63,840 nt of DNA, taken from positions 87,145 to 150,984 of the forward strand of contig NZ_LIPV01000010.1 of assembly GCF_001418255.1 (NCBI RefSeq), read 5' to 3'. This stretch comes from Thiomonas bhubaneswarensis. GTDB lineage: Bacteria; Pseudomonadota; Gammaproteobacteria; Burkholderiales; Burkholderiaceae_C. The notes beneath the pieces were generated by a model. That model searched no databases and was not told the DNA's origin. It worked only from the letters and a program-made list of their open reading frames with translations. Positions within the stretch are counted from its first letter, which is position 1. The number at the start of each line of letters is the position of its first letter. Of this stretch, positions 43,346 to 51,707 are shown piece by piece. Both the position numbers and the translations under genes were made by a program.

Positions 43346-44490
43346 GGTGTCACTCCGGGAATGCGGTCGACGATGCTGAAGCGGCTGCCCGCGCGCAGGC
43401 TGCGCTGGCTATAGACCACCACGTGTTCACCCGCCTTCACGCCCTCGACCTGGACATGGCCTTCGAGGTCGCTGCCCAGCACTTTGACGGGCACGAACTC
43501 CAGCTTGTCCGCGTGGATGCGCCACACGCCGAGCTTGCCGTCCACATGCTGTAGGCTGGCGTTGGGCAGGGTCGGGCGCGCAGGCAGGGCGGGCAGGCTC
43601 ACTGTCACCTCGGCCAGTTCGCCCAGCGGCGGCAGGGGCTGCGGCACTTGAGCGAAGCGCACCTTCGCCAGAGTTTCCTCGGTGACGGCGTCGGCCAGCG
43701 GCTCCACGCGCAGCACGCTGCCGGCCAGGGTCTGACCCGAGCGCGAGCGCAGCACGATGCGCGCCGCCTCGCCTGCGACCAGGCCGCTGGCGCTGAGCTG
43801 GTCGAAGCGGGTGTCGATCCACAGGCTGTTCGGGTCGATCATCTCGATCACCGGCGCCCCGGCGACCACGGTGGTGCCGGGGTCGGCGTCGCGGGCGGTG
43901 ATCAGGCCATCCGCCGGGGCGATGAGCTTGAGATTGCCGCGCTGCGCGCCCACGCCCTGGGCATCCGCCTGGGCGCGTTTGACGGCGTCGCGGGCGGCGG
44001 CCAGCGCGGTATCGGCCACGCGCAGCTCCTGGCGCTTCACATCGGCCACCTCCTTGCTGGTGCCATGCACGGCGAGCAGTTGCTCGTAGCGTTCGGCCTG
44101 GCTGGCGGCGAAGTCGCGCTGCGCCTGCGCCTGCTGCAACTGCGCCTGCGCGCTGCGCATCGCCGCATCGAGCGCGGTCTGGCGCTGGCCGAGATCGACC
44201 GGATCCATCTCACCCAGCAGCTGGCCGGCCTTGACCTGGTCGCCCACATGCACGTTCAGCCGCAACACCCGCCCGGCCACGGTCGGGCCGATGCTGTAGG
44301 TGTAGCGCGCCTGCACGGTGCCGATGCCGAACAGAGCCGGTTGCAGGGCGCGGCTTTCCACTTTGGCTATAGTGACCGGCACCGGAGCCAGCGGCCCCGA
44401 GCGCAGCGCCACGTAGCCGAGCAAGATCAGAATGGGCACCAGTACGGCAAGCAGCAGCAGGGTGCGGCGGTTCATTGCGGAAAACGTCAT
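43342..44490 (-). CDS. HlyD/MacA-type periplasmic adaptor
   Basis: The 382-residue protein has an N-terminal anchor helix, the biotinyl-lipoyl half-motifs AGRVLRLNVHVGDQVKAGQLLGEMDP and LIAPADGLITARDADPGTTV, a coiled-coil hairpin between them and a beta-barrel and membrane-proximal region. It bridges the permease and the outer-membrane lipoprotein. Its ATG overlaps the TetR stop by four bases, so the regulator and pump are co-translated. Confidence 0.93.
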   Translation of the reverse strand: MTFSAMNRRTLLLLAVLVPILILLGYVALRSGPLAPVPVTIAKVESRALQPALFGIGTVQARYTYSIGPTVAGRVLRLNVHVGDQVKAGQLLGEMDPVDLGQRQTALDAAMRSAQAQLQQAQAQRDFAASQAERYEQLLAVHGTSKEVADVKRQELRVADTALAAARDAVKRAQADAQGVGAQRGNLKLIAPADGLITARDADPGTTVVAGAPVIEMIDPNSLWIDTRFDQLSASGLVAGEAARIVLRSRSGQTLAGSVLRVEPLADAVTEETLAKVRFAQVPQPLPPLGELAEVTVSLPALPARPTLPNASLQHVDGKLGVWRIHADKLEFVPVKVLGSDLEGHVQVEGVKAGEHVVVYSQRSLRAGSRFSIVDRIPGVTP

Positions 44491-45095
44491 GGCTGGCTCC
44501 GAATGCAGCGACGGTACAGCGCGAACACTCCAGGTGCCGCGCTGCGAATGTGTTGGGGTTTGCCGGTCAGCAGGGTCTGCATCACCAGGCCCTGGATGGC
44601 GCCGATGAACATCGCGGCGGCGGCGTCGGCGGTGATGTCTGAACTCAGTTCGCCGCGCTGCTGGCCCGTGGTAATGAGCAGGCGCAGGCGCTTGCCGTAG
44701 GCCGAGAGCAGGCTGCGAGCGACGCGTTTGGCGGCGGTGTCCTCGGCGCGCTGCAGTTCACCGAACAGCATGCGCGGCACCCCCGGATGCTCGGCAACGA
44801 AGTCACAGTGCGTGAGGAACACCGCTTCCAGGGCGTCGAGGGCATCGCTGTGCGTGCCCATGGCGGCGTCCACCCGCGCCATCAGCCGGGCCGCTACCCA
44901 GTCCATCACCGCCTCCCACAGCGCCTCCTTGCTGGGAAAGTGGCGGAACAGCGCGCCTTGCGTCAGCCCCATGTGGCGGGCAATGGCGCTGGTGGTGATG
45001 TCGCCGGGATTGTGCTCGGCAGCCAGCGCGATCACCGCTTCGACCGTGACCTCGCGGCGCACGTCGGCGGGTAGATGTAGGGAATGCGTATCCAT
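44487..45095 (-). CDS. TetR-family repressor of the efflux operon
   Basis: The 202-residue protein has a typical N-terminal helix-turn-helix (ITTSAIARHMGLTQGALFRHFPSKEALW) and a variable ligand domain. It is the first gene of the exporter operon, with translational overlap to the adaptor, so it most likely represses its own operon in response to the exported compound. The start at 45095 is chosen for family length and because an operator-like repeat lies directly upstream at 45107-45130. Confidence 0.9.
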   Translation of the reverse strand: MDTHSLHLPADVRREVTVEAVIALAAEHNPGDITTSAIARHMGLTQGALFRHFPSKEALWEAVMDWVAARLMARVDAAMGTHSDALDALEAVFLTHCDFVAEHPGVPRMLFGELQRAEDTAAKRVARSLLSAYGKRLRLLITTGQQRGELSSDITADAAAAMFIGAIQGLVMQTLLTGKPQHIRSAAPGVFALYRRCIRSQP

Positions 45096-45106
45096 TGAGT
45101 CCTGTA

Positions 45107-45130
45107 AAGTAAGTAATTGAATACTAACTT
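45107..45130. promoter_or_regulatory. Candidate TetR operator (imperfect inverted repeat)
   Basis: AAGTAAGT-AATTGAAT-ACTAACTT pairs seven of eight positions in each arm and sits 12-35 bases upstream of the tetR start, a typical place for an autoregulatory operator overlapping the promoter. Confidence 0.5.
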
Positions 45131-45154
45131 CAGTGTGACGAGCTTGCAAGTAAG

Positions 45155-45189
45155 AGTGAACGGATGCAGCGGCGCTGCATCCGTTCACT
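45155..45189. terminator. Perfect 16-bp inverted repeat hairpin
   Basis: AGTGAACGGATGCAGC and its exact reverse complement are separated by only three bases (GGC). On the minus strand the hairpin starts four bases after the stop codon of a 28-codon frame (45194-45280). No long T-run follows on either strand, so it could be a terminator, an RNA-stabilising structure or a protein site. Confidence 0.55.
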
Positions 45190-45193
45190 GAAG

Positions 45194-45280
45194 TCAGTGC
45201 GCGCCGACGACGACGGCCCAGCCGAAGGGGATCAGCAAGGCGAGTCCACGGATCAGATGCCGGAGCGTGTTCATCACCAT
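45194..45280 (-). CDS. Possible 28-residue membrane microprotein
   Basis: This short minus-strand frame encodes MVMNTLRHLIRGLALLIPFG and ends WAVVVGAH, a single strongly hydrophobic helix with a basic N-terminus, the common form of bacterial membrane microproteins. An internal ATG at 45274 is an alternative start. The stop is followed after four bases by a perfect 16-bp hairpin, which supports a discrete small transcript. The ribosome site is weak and I recognise no family. Confidence 0.35.
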   Translation of the reverse strand: MVMNTLRHLIRGLALLIPFGWAVVVGAH

Positions 45281-45367
45281 GCAAGCTGGTGTTGTGGCGT
45301 CACGTCGGGGCAGGATGGCATGGGAGCGGACGCGGGCCAAATCCGGCTCACGTCCGTTCCTCTGAGG

Positions 45368-46003
45368 TCAGACGCTACCTCTCTCCTGCGGACTGTTGAC
45401 AATGGCGTCGAACTCGGCCTGGGTGATGTACTGCGGCACGTAGGTCACACCCAGCGTGGCCAGCTGGGACACGAAGGCGCGCAAATGGTTGCGCGAGCCC
45501 TTCAGTAGATTGCTGTACACCAGTTTCACATCCGGATTGTCGGTCTGGGCAATGCGTTCGTTCAGATCCTTGATGTCCAGATCCTCGATCGTGGCGCCGA
45601 CCTGCAAAGCCGCCTGCAGCGAACTCTGGCCCTGGCTCATGAGGGCATTGAACATGGTCTGCAGTTCGGCATCGACGAACACGCCTGTGGCGGTATGGGA
45701 CGCCGGGTCGGGCAGTTTGTAGCGCGAGATCAGCGTGCCGACGGCGTCCATGTGCTGCTGTTCACTCGCGGCAATGTTCGAGAAGATGGGCTGGCCCCAC
45801 TGGGTGTAGAGCAGTTGGTACACATCGCGGGCGAGCTTTTCTTCTTCGCGCATGATGACAATGCCAGCGGACTCGGTGGCGTCGAGGGTGCGGGTGCTGG
45901 CGCCCGTGGGGCGGCCGCCGTTTCCGGCAAACGCCGCGCTGACCAGCAGGATGCCGACCAAGGTGACCGTAGTCTTGGAGAGGATGGAAGGAAATAGGGT
46001 CAT
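45368..46003 (-). CDS. DUF2202 ferritin-like exported protein, copy 1
   Basis: The 211-residue protein has a signal peptide (GILLVSAAFAG) and a four-helix ferritin-like DUF2202 domain with acidic/histidine motifs MREEEKLARDVYQLLY, ASEQQHMDAV and KGSRNHLRAF that could hold a metal pair. Function is unknown. It lies 30 bases after a second DUF2202 gene with about the same sequence and the same GSV C-terminus, so the two arose by tandem duplication. Copy 1 lacks the lipoprotein cysteine of copy 2. Confidence 0.83.
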   Translation of the reverse strand: MTLFPSILSKTTVTLVGILLVSAAFAGNGGRPTGASTRTLDATESAGIVIMREEEKLARDVYQLLYTQWGQPIFSNIAASEQQHMDAVGTLISRYKLPDPASHTATGVFVDAELQTMFNALMSQGQSSLQAALQVGATIEDLDIKDLNERIAQTDNPDVKLVYSNLLKGSRNHLRAFVSQLATLGVTYVPQYITQAEFDAIVNSPQERGSV

Positions 46004-46033
46004 GGGATTTCCAGGTGGATGGGGAAGACGGGG

Positions 46034-46723
46034 TCAGACGCTACCGGTTTCCATCGGGCTGTTGACGATGGCGTCGAACTCGGCTTGGGTGATGTACTGC
46101 GGCGTGTAGGTGACTCCCTGCTTGGTCAACTGCGAAATGAAGGAACGCATGTGGTTGCGCGAGCCCTTCATCAGTTCGCCAAACACCAGGGCGATGTCGG
46201 CGTTGTCCGTGGCGGCGATACGCTGTTCGAGGTCGAGGATGTCGAGATCCTCGATGGTCGCGCCGACCGTGAGCGCACCGATCAGCGAGGTCTGACCTTG
46301 CGCCATCAGGGTGTTGAACATCTGCTGCAGCGCCGGGTCGGCGAACACACCCGTTGCGGTATTGGCCGCCGGATCGGGCAGGTTGTAGCGCGTCAGCAGC
46401 AGGGCGACGGCGTCCATGTGCTGCTGTTCGCTGGCGGCGATGTTGTTGAACACTTTTTGCCCCCACTGCGCATAAAGCAGTTGGTACACATCGCGGGCGA
46501 GTTTTTCCTCTTCGCGCATGAACACCAGCGCCTGCGCTTCGGTATCGGACAGCGTGGACGGAGGCGTCGCGTCGAGCTGCGCGCTCAGCGCGGCGAGTGC
46601 GGTGGCGGAGGCTGCGTCCGTGGTCGCGGGCGCTGCGGCGACGGAGGTATCTCCGCCGCCGCAGCCACCCAGGGCCAGCAGCGCAGCCCCGAGGGCAGAG
46701 CCCAGGAAGAGTCGGCGTTGCAT
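46034..46723 (-). CDS. DUF2202 ferritin-like lipoprotein, copy 2
   Basis: The 229-residue protein has a lipoprotein signal (GAALLALGGCGGG) followed by an alanine-rich linker and the same DUF2202 domain (MREEEKLARDVYQLLYAQWG, ASEQQHMDAVALL, KGSRNHMRSF). It is likely membrane-anchored in the periplasm. The start at 46723 places the lipobox correctly; longer frames read into the upstream gene. It sits between a low-complexity exported protein and DUF2202 copy 1 on one strand. Confidence 0.83.
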   Translation of the reverse strand: MQRRLFLGSALGAALLALGGCGGGDTSVAAAPATTDAASATALAALSAQLDATPPSTLSDTEAQALVFMREEEKLARDVYQLLYAQWGQKVFNNIAASEQQHMDAVALLLTRYNLPDPAANTATGVFADPALQQMFNTLMAQGQTSLIGALTVGATIEDLDILDLEQRIAATDNADIALVFGELMKGSRNHMRSFISQLTKQGVTYTPQYITQAEFDAIVNSPMETGSV

Positions 46724-46742
46724 GGTTTGGTCCTTAGGGAGA

Positions 46743-47042
46743 TCAGTTCGTCGGAGCGACGGCAGTCGTCGGCGTGGTGGAGTGCAGGGACGGGTCTTGC
46801 ACGCGGTCACGCTGTTGCAGCTTCTGGCCCTGCGCGCTGCCCTGGCCTGCGCCCTGGCCGCCGTTCTGGTGCATATTGCGGTGCTGGTATTGATGCTGCT
46901 GCATCTGGCCCGTGCCGGTGCCCGCACCGGCGGGCATGCCACCACCCATGCCGCCACCGCCCATGCCTGCGGCGAAGACGGAACCCGCGGCTGTCATGGC
47001 GACTGCGGCAAGAGCGAGACGAAGAGATTTGCTGTGTTTCAT
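46743..47042 (-). CDS. Small exported Gly/Gln/Met/His-rich protein
   Basis: The 99-residue product has a clear signal peptide (LALAAVAMTAAGSVFAAG). A low-complexity mature part follows, first GMGGGGMGGGM, then glutamine/histidine-rich QMQQHQYQHRNMHQN. Methionine and histidine clusters of this kind often bind copper or other soft metals, but that is an inference. No family is recognised. An AGGAG-like site precedes it, and it lies 19 bases before DUF2202 copy 2 in the same direction. Confidence 0.6.
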   Translation of the reverse strand: MKHSKSLRLALAAVAMTAAGSVFAAGMGGGGMGGGMPAGAGTGTGQMQQHQYQHRNMHQNGGQGAGQGSAQGQKLQQRDRVQDPSLHSTTPTTAVAPTN

Positions 47043-47068
47043 GATGAACTCCTAGAGATGAAGAGGAA

Positions 47069-47512
47069 TCAGCGTCGACCACGCCCACTGCCATGTCCGC
47101 CTGGCTGTCCGCCGCCCGCAGCGCCCGCACCGCCTGCAGCTGCCCCTGCCGCAGCGGGGCGTGCGGGCGAGCCTGCAGACAGTCCGGCGGCCGCTGCGGC
47201 ACGCTCCATGCGGCGTTCGTAGCCCGTACCGAAAGGCGAGTCCTGTGCGCCATGGTTCTGCCCGCCGCCCTGCAACTCCTGGAACGCCGGGGCAATGCCC
47301 GTGGCCACCGGGGGCTGCACCTGACGCAGGGGTGCCGCAGCGCCGCTCTCGATCTGCCGTGCCTGATCGTTCGCCACCTGACGGGACGACTCGAACAGCG
47401 CGCCTTTGCCAAGAGTCGGCGTCTGCGCGCAGGCCAGCCCCATGCTCGCCAGAAGCGGAACGAGGCTGGCTGACGCGACAATGCGACGGAACAGGGCAGG
47501 GCGGCAGGACAT
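47069..47512 (-). CDS. Exported Ala/Gly-rich protein of unknown function
   Basis: The 147-residue product begins with a signal peptide (ASLVPLLASMGLACAQ). It then has a moderately complex region (LGKGALFESSRQVANDQARQ; TGYERRMERAAAAAG) and ends in an alanine/glycine-rich tail terminating GSGRGRR. I recognise no family. The start at 47512 is set by the signal peptide. It is the first gene of a run with the 99-residue protein and both DUF2202 genes, and it is divergent from the two-component system, with a shared 164-base promoter region. Confidence 0.55.
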   Translation of the reverse strand: MSCRPALFRRIVASASLVPLLASMGLACAQTPTLGKGALFESSRQVANDQARQIESGAAAPLRQVQPPVATGIAPAFQELQGGGQNHGAQDSPFGTGYERRMERAAAAAGLSAGSPARPAAAGAAAGGAGAAGGGQPGGHGSGRGRR

Positions 47513-47676
47513 GGTGAAGCGGACAAGGCAGTGGTCGTGGTCGATGCCGACATGTTTCGCCACGAGGGTTTCGCCGGGATGTCCTGCCACATCCCCAGGG
47601 TTGCGCTGCGTGACGCTTTGTTTCAGCGCATTTCCGGATGCGCGCAACCCGCCGCGCCACGCCTAGACTTCGACCC

Positions 47677-48423
47677 ATGCAACCCACGCCAACACCCCAC
47701 AATCCGCGCATCCTCGTGGTCGATGACGATCCCGAGCTGCGCGCCATGCTGCGCGACTATCTCGTGGGCAACGGCTACGAGGTCGATCTGGCCGCTCATG
47801 GCGAGGCCATGCGTGAAAGCCTGGCGCGCGCCAGGCCACAGGCCGTCATCCTCGACATCATGTTGCCCGGCGAAGACGGCCTTGCCTTGGCGCGCGAGCT
47901 GCGCCGCGATGGCGATCTGCCCATCCTGATGCTGTCGGCGCGCGGCGACGAGATCGACCGCGTCATCGGCCTCGAAGTCGGTGCCGACGACTACCTGCCC
48001 AAGCCCTTCAGTCCGCGCGAGCTGCTCGCGCGCCTGCGTGCCCTGCTGCGGCGGGCGCCATCGGGCGCTCTCGCGGAGCCGCAGCAGCGCACAGATGCCG
48101 CCGCGCAGGGTGTGAAACGGTTCGGCCCCTTCGTGATCGACGCCCCGGGCTTTCGCCTGCTGCGCGACGGACGCGACGTGGGCCTGAGCGTCGCCGAGTT
48201 CACCTTGCTGCAAGTCATGGCTGAGCACCCCAACCGGGTGCTCAGCCGCGATCAACTGATCGACTGGCTCAAGGGCTACGAGCGCGACGCCTTTGACCGC
48301 AGCATCGACGTGCGCGTCACCCGTCTGCGCCGCAAGATCGAGCCCGACGCGGCTCACCCCGTCTACATTCGCACCATCCGCGGGCAGGGTTATCTGTTCA
48401 ACCCTGCGGGTGCCGAAATCTGA
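47677..48423 (+). CDS. OmpR-family response regulator
   Basis: The 248-residue regulator has a receiver domain with the acidic pocket DDDPEL, phosphoacceptor Asp in VILDIMLPGEDG and the KPFSPREL lysine. A winged-helix DNA-binding domain ends RKIEPDAAHPVYIRTIRGQGYLF. The sensor kinase gene follows after 16 bases. The divergently transcribed exported-protein/DUF2202 genes are the obvious candidate targets. Confidence 0.95.
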   Translation: MQPTPTPHNPRILVVDDDPELRAMLRDYLVGNGYEVDLAAHGEAMRESLARARPQAVILDIMLPGEDGLALARELRRDGDLPILMLSARGDEIDRVIGLEVGADDYLPKPFSPRELLARLRALLRRAPSGALAEPQQRTDAAAQGVKRFGPFVIDAPGFRLLRDGRDVGLSVAEFTLLQVMAEHPNRVLSRDQLIDWLKGYERDAFDRSIDVRVTRLRRKIEPDAAHPVYIRTIRGQGYLFNPAGAEI

Positions 48424-48439
48424 GCCGCCTCTGGCCGCA

Positions 48440-49804
48440 ATGCGCCGCGATCCCCGTCTGATCGACACCTGGCTGCGCACGCCCAGCCTGCGTCGGCAGA
48501 CGGTGCGCGCCATGCTGGTGCTGGTGCTGGGGCTCGAATGCGCCTTTGCCACGGTGGCGCTGCTGTTCGTGCTTCAACCCATGGCGCAGCGGTCGGCGCA
48601 CGATCTCGCCGGGCTGATGGTGCTGTCGGCAAATACCTGGGCCGAACTTCCTCCTGGAACGCGCCCGGCCTTCGAGCGCGAACTGCAGCAGCACTATCGG
48701 CTCAGCCTTCAGCCCGGCATGGCCGCCCCAGCGGATCAAGGGCTGATCCACGGCTTTTACATCGGCTACCTGGAGAGCGCCTTGCGGCAGCGTCTGGGCC
48801 ATGCGGTCTATTTCGACAAGCGCGTCGATGCGCAGGGGCATGTCTGGCTGTGGACCAGCATTCCCGCAGGCGGGCGCGACATCGGCGTGGGGGTGGACAA
48901 CAGCCGCATCCAGACCCAGCCTCTGCGCGCGCTGCTGCTCGGCCTGCTGTTGACCCTGCCCATAGCCATCGTGCTTGCGCTGTGGTGGGCAAGGCGCATC
49001 ACCCGCCCGGTGGAGGCCATGGAACGGGCTGCGGCCAAGCTAGCGCGCGGCGACGTGCCGCAGCGCCTGCCCGAAGGCGGTTCGCGCGAACTCGCGCGGC
49101 TGACGGCGCATTTCAACCAGATGGCGCAGCGCATCGATGACCTGCTGCAGGCGCGCACTGTTCTTTTGGCCGGCGTGTCGCACGACCTGCGCACGCCGCT
49201 GGCGCGCATCCGCCTGGCGCTCGAACTGCAGCGCATGCAACCCAGCGATGCCCGGCTCGATCAGATCGAACGCGACGTATTGGCGATGGACCGCCTGATC
49301 GGCGACGTGCTGCAACTGGCGCGCGGGCTGCAGATGCAGGCGCCGCAAGAACTCGAACTGCTGCCCTGGCTTGAACAACGCCGCCAGGAGCATGCAGACT
49401 GGGCGCAGGCGCAGGGCTGCACGCTCGACGTGCAATGCCCTGCCGATCTGCACGCCTGGGTGGATGTCAGCGCGCTGCAACGCGTGGTGGACAACCTGCT
49501 GGGCAATGCGGTTCGTCATGCGCCAGGCTCCATCACCCTGCGGGCCGAGCCTGCGCCCGAACAGGGTTGGGTGCGTCTGTCGATTGACGACCGCGGCCCG
49601 GGTATTGCGGCCGACCAGCTTCAAGCCGTGTTCGAGCCCTTTGTGCGTCTGGACAAGGCGCGTACCCCGGGGGCGGGGTCGGGTCTGGGCCTGGCCATCG
49701 TGCGCCAACTGGCACAGCAGCATGGCTGGCCGACAGGCTTGCAGGCGCGTGAGGGCGGTGGCTTGCAGGCCTGGGTCGACGTGCCTGAAAAGCCGTCAGC
49801 CTGA
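48440..49804 (+). CDS. EnvZ-type sensor histidine kinase
   Basis: The 454-residue kinase has an N-terminal membrane helix, a periplasmic sensor of about 120 residues, a second helix (LLLGLLLTLPIAIVLALWW) and a HAMP region. The HisKA histidine is in LAGVSHDLRTPLARI, and the ATPase boxes are NLLGNAVRHA, DDRGPGI and GSGLGLAI. The signal is unknown. The start at 48440 fits the membrane topology; the reading frame extends back into the regulator gene. Confidence 0.93.
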   Translation: MRRDPRLIDTWLRTPSLRRQTVRAMLVLVLGLECAFATVALLFVLQPMAQRSAHDLAGLMVLSANTWAELPPGTRPAFERELQQHYRLSLQPGMAAPADQGLIHGFYIGYLESALRQRLGHAVYFDKRVDAQGHVWLWTSIPAGGRDIGVGVDNSRIQTQPLRALLLGLLLTLPIAIVLALWWARRITRPVEAMERAAAKLARGDVPQRLPEGGSRELARLTAHFNQMAQRIDDLLQARTVLLAGVSHDLRTPLARIRLALELQRMQPSDARLDQIERDVLAMDRLIGDVLQLARGLQMQAPQELELLPWLEQRRQEHADWAQAQGCTLDVQCPADLHAWVDVSALQRVVDNLLGNAVRHAPGSITLRAEPAPEQGWVRLSIDDRGPGIAADQLQAVFEPFVRLDKARTPGAGSGLGLAIVRQLAQQHGWPTGLQAREGGGLQAWVDVPEKPSA

Positions 49805-49841
49805 GCACCAGTGCAGGCGCGAAGCGCCGCCTCAGGGAACA

Positions 49842-50003
49842 TCAGGGCTCAATGCCATCTCGCTTGCGGGCAGCCCGCTTGCGCTTGCGCGCCCGCCACA
49901 AGGTCCAGATCACCAGCGCAATGGCGATGCCGCCATAGATGTAGAGAAGAAGATCGACATGGGTGGCAAACCAGCTTGCGTTCATTCGAAGCGTTTCCTG
50001 CAT
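49842..50003 (-). CDS. Small single-pass membrane protein
   Basis: The 53-residue frame has one membrane helix (LLLYIYGGIAIALVIWTLW) followed by a basic tail RARKRKRAARKRDG, implying a cytoplasmic C-terminus. It is convergent with the sensor kinase. An internal start at 49985 is possible. No family is recognised. Confidence 0.45.
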   Translation of the reverse strand: MQETLRMNASWFATHVDLLLYIYGGIAIALVIWTLWRARKRKRAARKRDGIEP

Positions 50004-50137
50004 GGGGAAAATTCGTTCACACCCTATCATGCTGATTACGGCGACCCGCGGTTTTTCGGCGCTGCCCACGCAGCCGCTGACGGCAGCCGGGTACTGCGGC
50101 TGATGCCGGGCTCGACGAATACGCCTCCACTTGCTCC

Positions 50138-50716
50138 ATGTCCTTACGCGCGCTCAACCTGCCGACGCTGCTCACCTGGGCGCGCGTGGCGGCCATTCCC
50201 CTCATCGTCGGGGTGTACTTCCTGCCCGCGGGCTGGATGACGCTGCCCGAGCGCAATCTCACCGCGACCGTTTTGTTCATTCTGAGCGCCATCACCGACT
50301 GGCTCGACGGCTATCTGGCGCGCAAGTGGAATCAGACCTCGTCGTTCGGCGCCTTTCTCGACCCTGTGGCCGACAAGCTGATGGTGACTGCGGCCCTGCT
50401 CATCCTGCTGCAGCTCGGTCGCATCGACGCCCTGGTGGCGCTGATCATCATCGGCCGCGAAATCGCCATTTCGGCCCTGCGTGAGTGGATGGCGCAAATC
50501 GGCCAGTCTCGCCGCGTGGCGGTGAGCTACATCGGCAAGGTGAAGACGGCGGTGCAGATGGTCGCCATACCCTTCCTCTTGTTCGACGGCGTGCTGTTCG
50601 GGGTCATCGACACGGTGTGGATCGGTCAATGGCTGATCTGGGTGGCGGCCGTGCTCACGCTCTGGTCCATGCTCTATTACTTCCGCATCGCCCTGGCCGG
50701 CATGAAACTGGTATGA
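50138..50716 (+). CDS. pgsA: CDP-diacylglycerol-glycerol-3-phosphate 3-phosphatidyltransferase
   Basis: The 192-residue membrane enzyme makes phosphatidylglycerol phosphate. It has the CDP-alcohol phosphatase signature ITDWLDGYLARKW...FGAFLDPVADK, with the D-x2-D-G-x2-A-R-x8-G-x3-D-x3-D spacing, and four or more membrane helices. Length is typical of bacterial PgsA. It usually follows uvrC, but here the intervening 14 kb separates them. Confidence 0.95.
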   Translation: MSLRALNLPTLLTWARVAAIPLIVGVYFLPAGWMTLPERNLTATVLFILSAITDWLDGYLARKWNQTSSFGAFLDPVADKLMVTAALLILLQLGRIDALVALIIIGREIAISALREWMAQIGQSRRVAVSYIGKVKTAVQMVAIPFLLFDGVLFGVIDTVWIGQWLIWVAAVLTLWSMLYYFRIALAGMKLV

Positions 50717-50720
50717 AACG

Positions 50721-50792
50721 GCCCCCTTGCTCGCTGCGCGCGTTCCCCCCGAGGGGGCGTCAGTTCCTTCGGAACGGCCGTGCGGAACTGAC
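50721..50792. repeat. REP-like double hairpin
   Basis: GCCCCC at 50721-50726 pairs with GGGGGC at 50753-50758, and the next unit GTCAGTTCC (50759-50767) pairs perfectly with GGAACTGAC (50784-50792). It fills the gap between pgsA and the exporter gene. Such C-rich/G-rich paired elements recur between genes in Burkholderiales genomes, but only this copy is in the window. Confidence 0.5.
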
Positions 50793-51689
50793 GTGAGCGC
50801 GGCAGCGGCGGTGTCTGCGCCCGTGCTCAAGCGGGTGATGCCCTGGGTGTTCGTGCTGATCTGGAGCACCGGCTTCATCGTGGCTCGGTATGGCATGCCG
50901 TATTCGCCTCCGCTGAAATTTCTCAGTCTGCGCTACGCCTTCTCGCTCGCGGTTCTGTTGCCTCTGGCCGCCTGGCTTCGCACGGAGTGGCCCAGTGGGC
51001 GCAGGCAATGGCTGCATCTCGCGGTGGTCGGGGCGCTGATGCAGGCGGGTTATCTCGGCGGTGTCTGGGCGGCGGTCAAACATGGCATTCCCGCGGGCAC
51101 GGTGGCCTTGATCGTCGGGCTTCAGCCGCTTTTGACCGCGGTACTGGTTTCCGCCGGAGGCCAGCGCATTCACCTGCGTCAATGGCTGGGCCTGCTGCTG
51201 GGCTTCGGTGGGCTGGCGCTGGTGGTGCTGCACAAGCTCGACGGCGGCGAACTCAGCGTCCACAACCTGATGTTGTCGCTGCTGGCGCTGGGCAGCATCA
51301 CGGCCGGTACGCTGTGGCAGAAGCGCTATGTCCGCCCGGTTGCGGTGTGGAGCGCGTTGACCGTACAGCTCGCCGCGGCCCTGCTGCTGAGCCTGCCGTT
51401 CGCACTGATCGAGTCGGAATCGGTGGTGTGGAACGGGCAGCTCATCGGTGCGCTGGCCTGGTCGGTACTGGCGCTGACGGTGGGAGCCGGTGCCTTGCTC
51501 TACCTGCTGATCCAGCGCGGCGCCGCGGTGCAGGTGACCAGCCTGATTTATTGGGTTCCCCCGGTGACCGCACTGATGGGGTGGGCCTTGTTTCACGAGA
51601 CGCTCGGTCTGACGACCTGGGTGGGCATGGCGCTGGTGGCCGCCGGGGTGATGGCCGTGACGCGCTGGTCGCCCCCGGCTCGAGGCTGA
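50793..51689 (+). CDS. EamA/DMT-family transporter
   Basis: The product (about 298 residues from GTG 50793) has ten predicted membrane helices arranged as two EamA repeats: WVFVLIWSTGFIVARYGMPYSPPL with the family WSTGF motif, and a second repeat from about residue 150. These proteins export amino acids or other metabolites. GTG 50793 lies directly after the REP-like hairpin; ATG 50838 is an alternative start with a slightly shorter N-terminus. Confidence 0.82.
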   Translation: MSAAAAVSAPVLKRVMPWVFVLIWSTGFIVARYGMPYSPPLKFLSLRYAFSLAVLLPLAAWLRTEWPSGRRQWLHLAVVGALMQAGYLGGVWAAVKHGIPAGTVALIVGLQPLLTAVLVSAGGQRIHLRQWLGLLLGFGGLALVVLHKLDGGELSVHNLMLSLLALGSITAGTLWQKRYVRPVAVWSALTVQLAAALLLSLPFALIESESVVWNGQLIGALAWSVLALTVGAGALLYLLIQRGAAVQVTSLIYWVPPVTALMGWALFHETLGLTTWVGMALVAAGVMAVTRWSPPARG

Positions 51690-51707
51690 CCGTAGACAGG
51701 AGATGCA

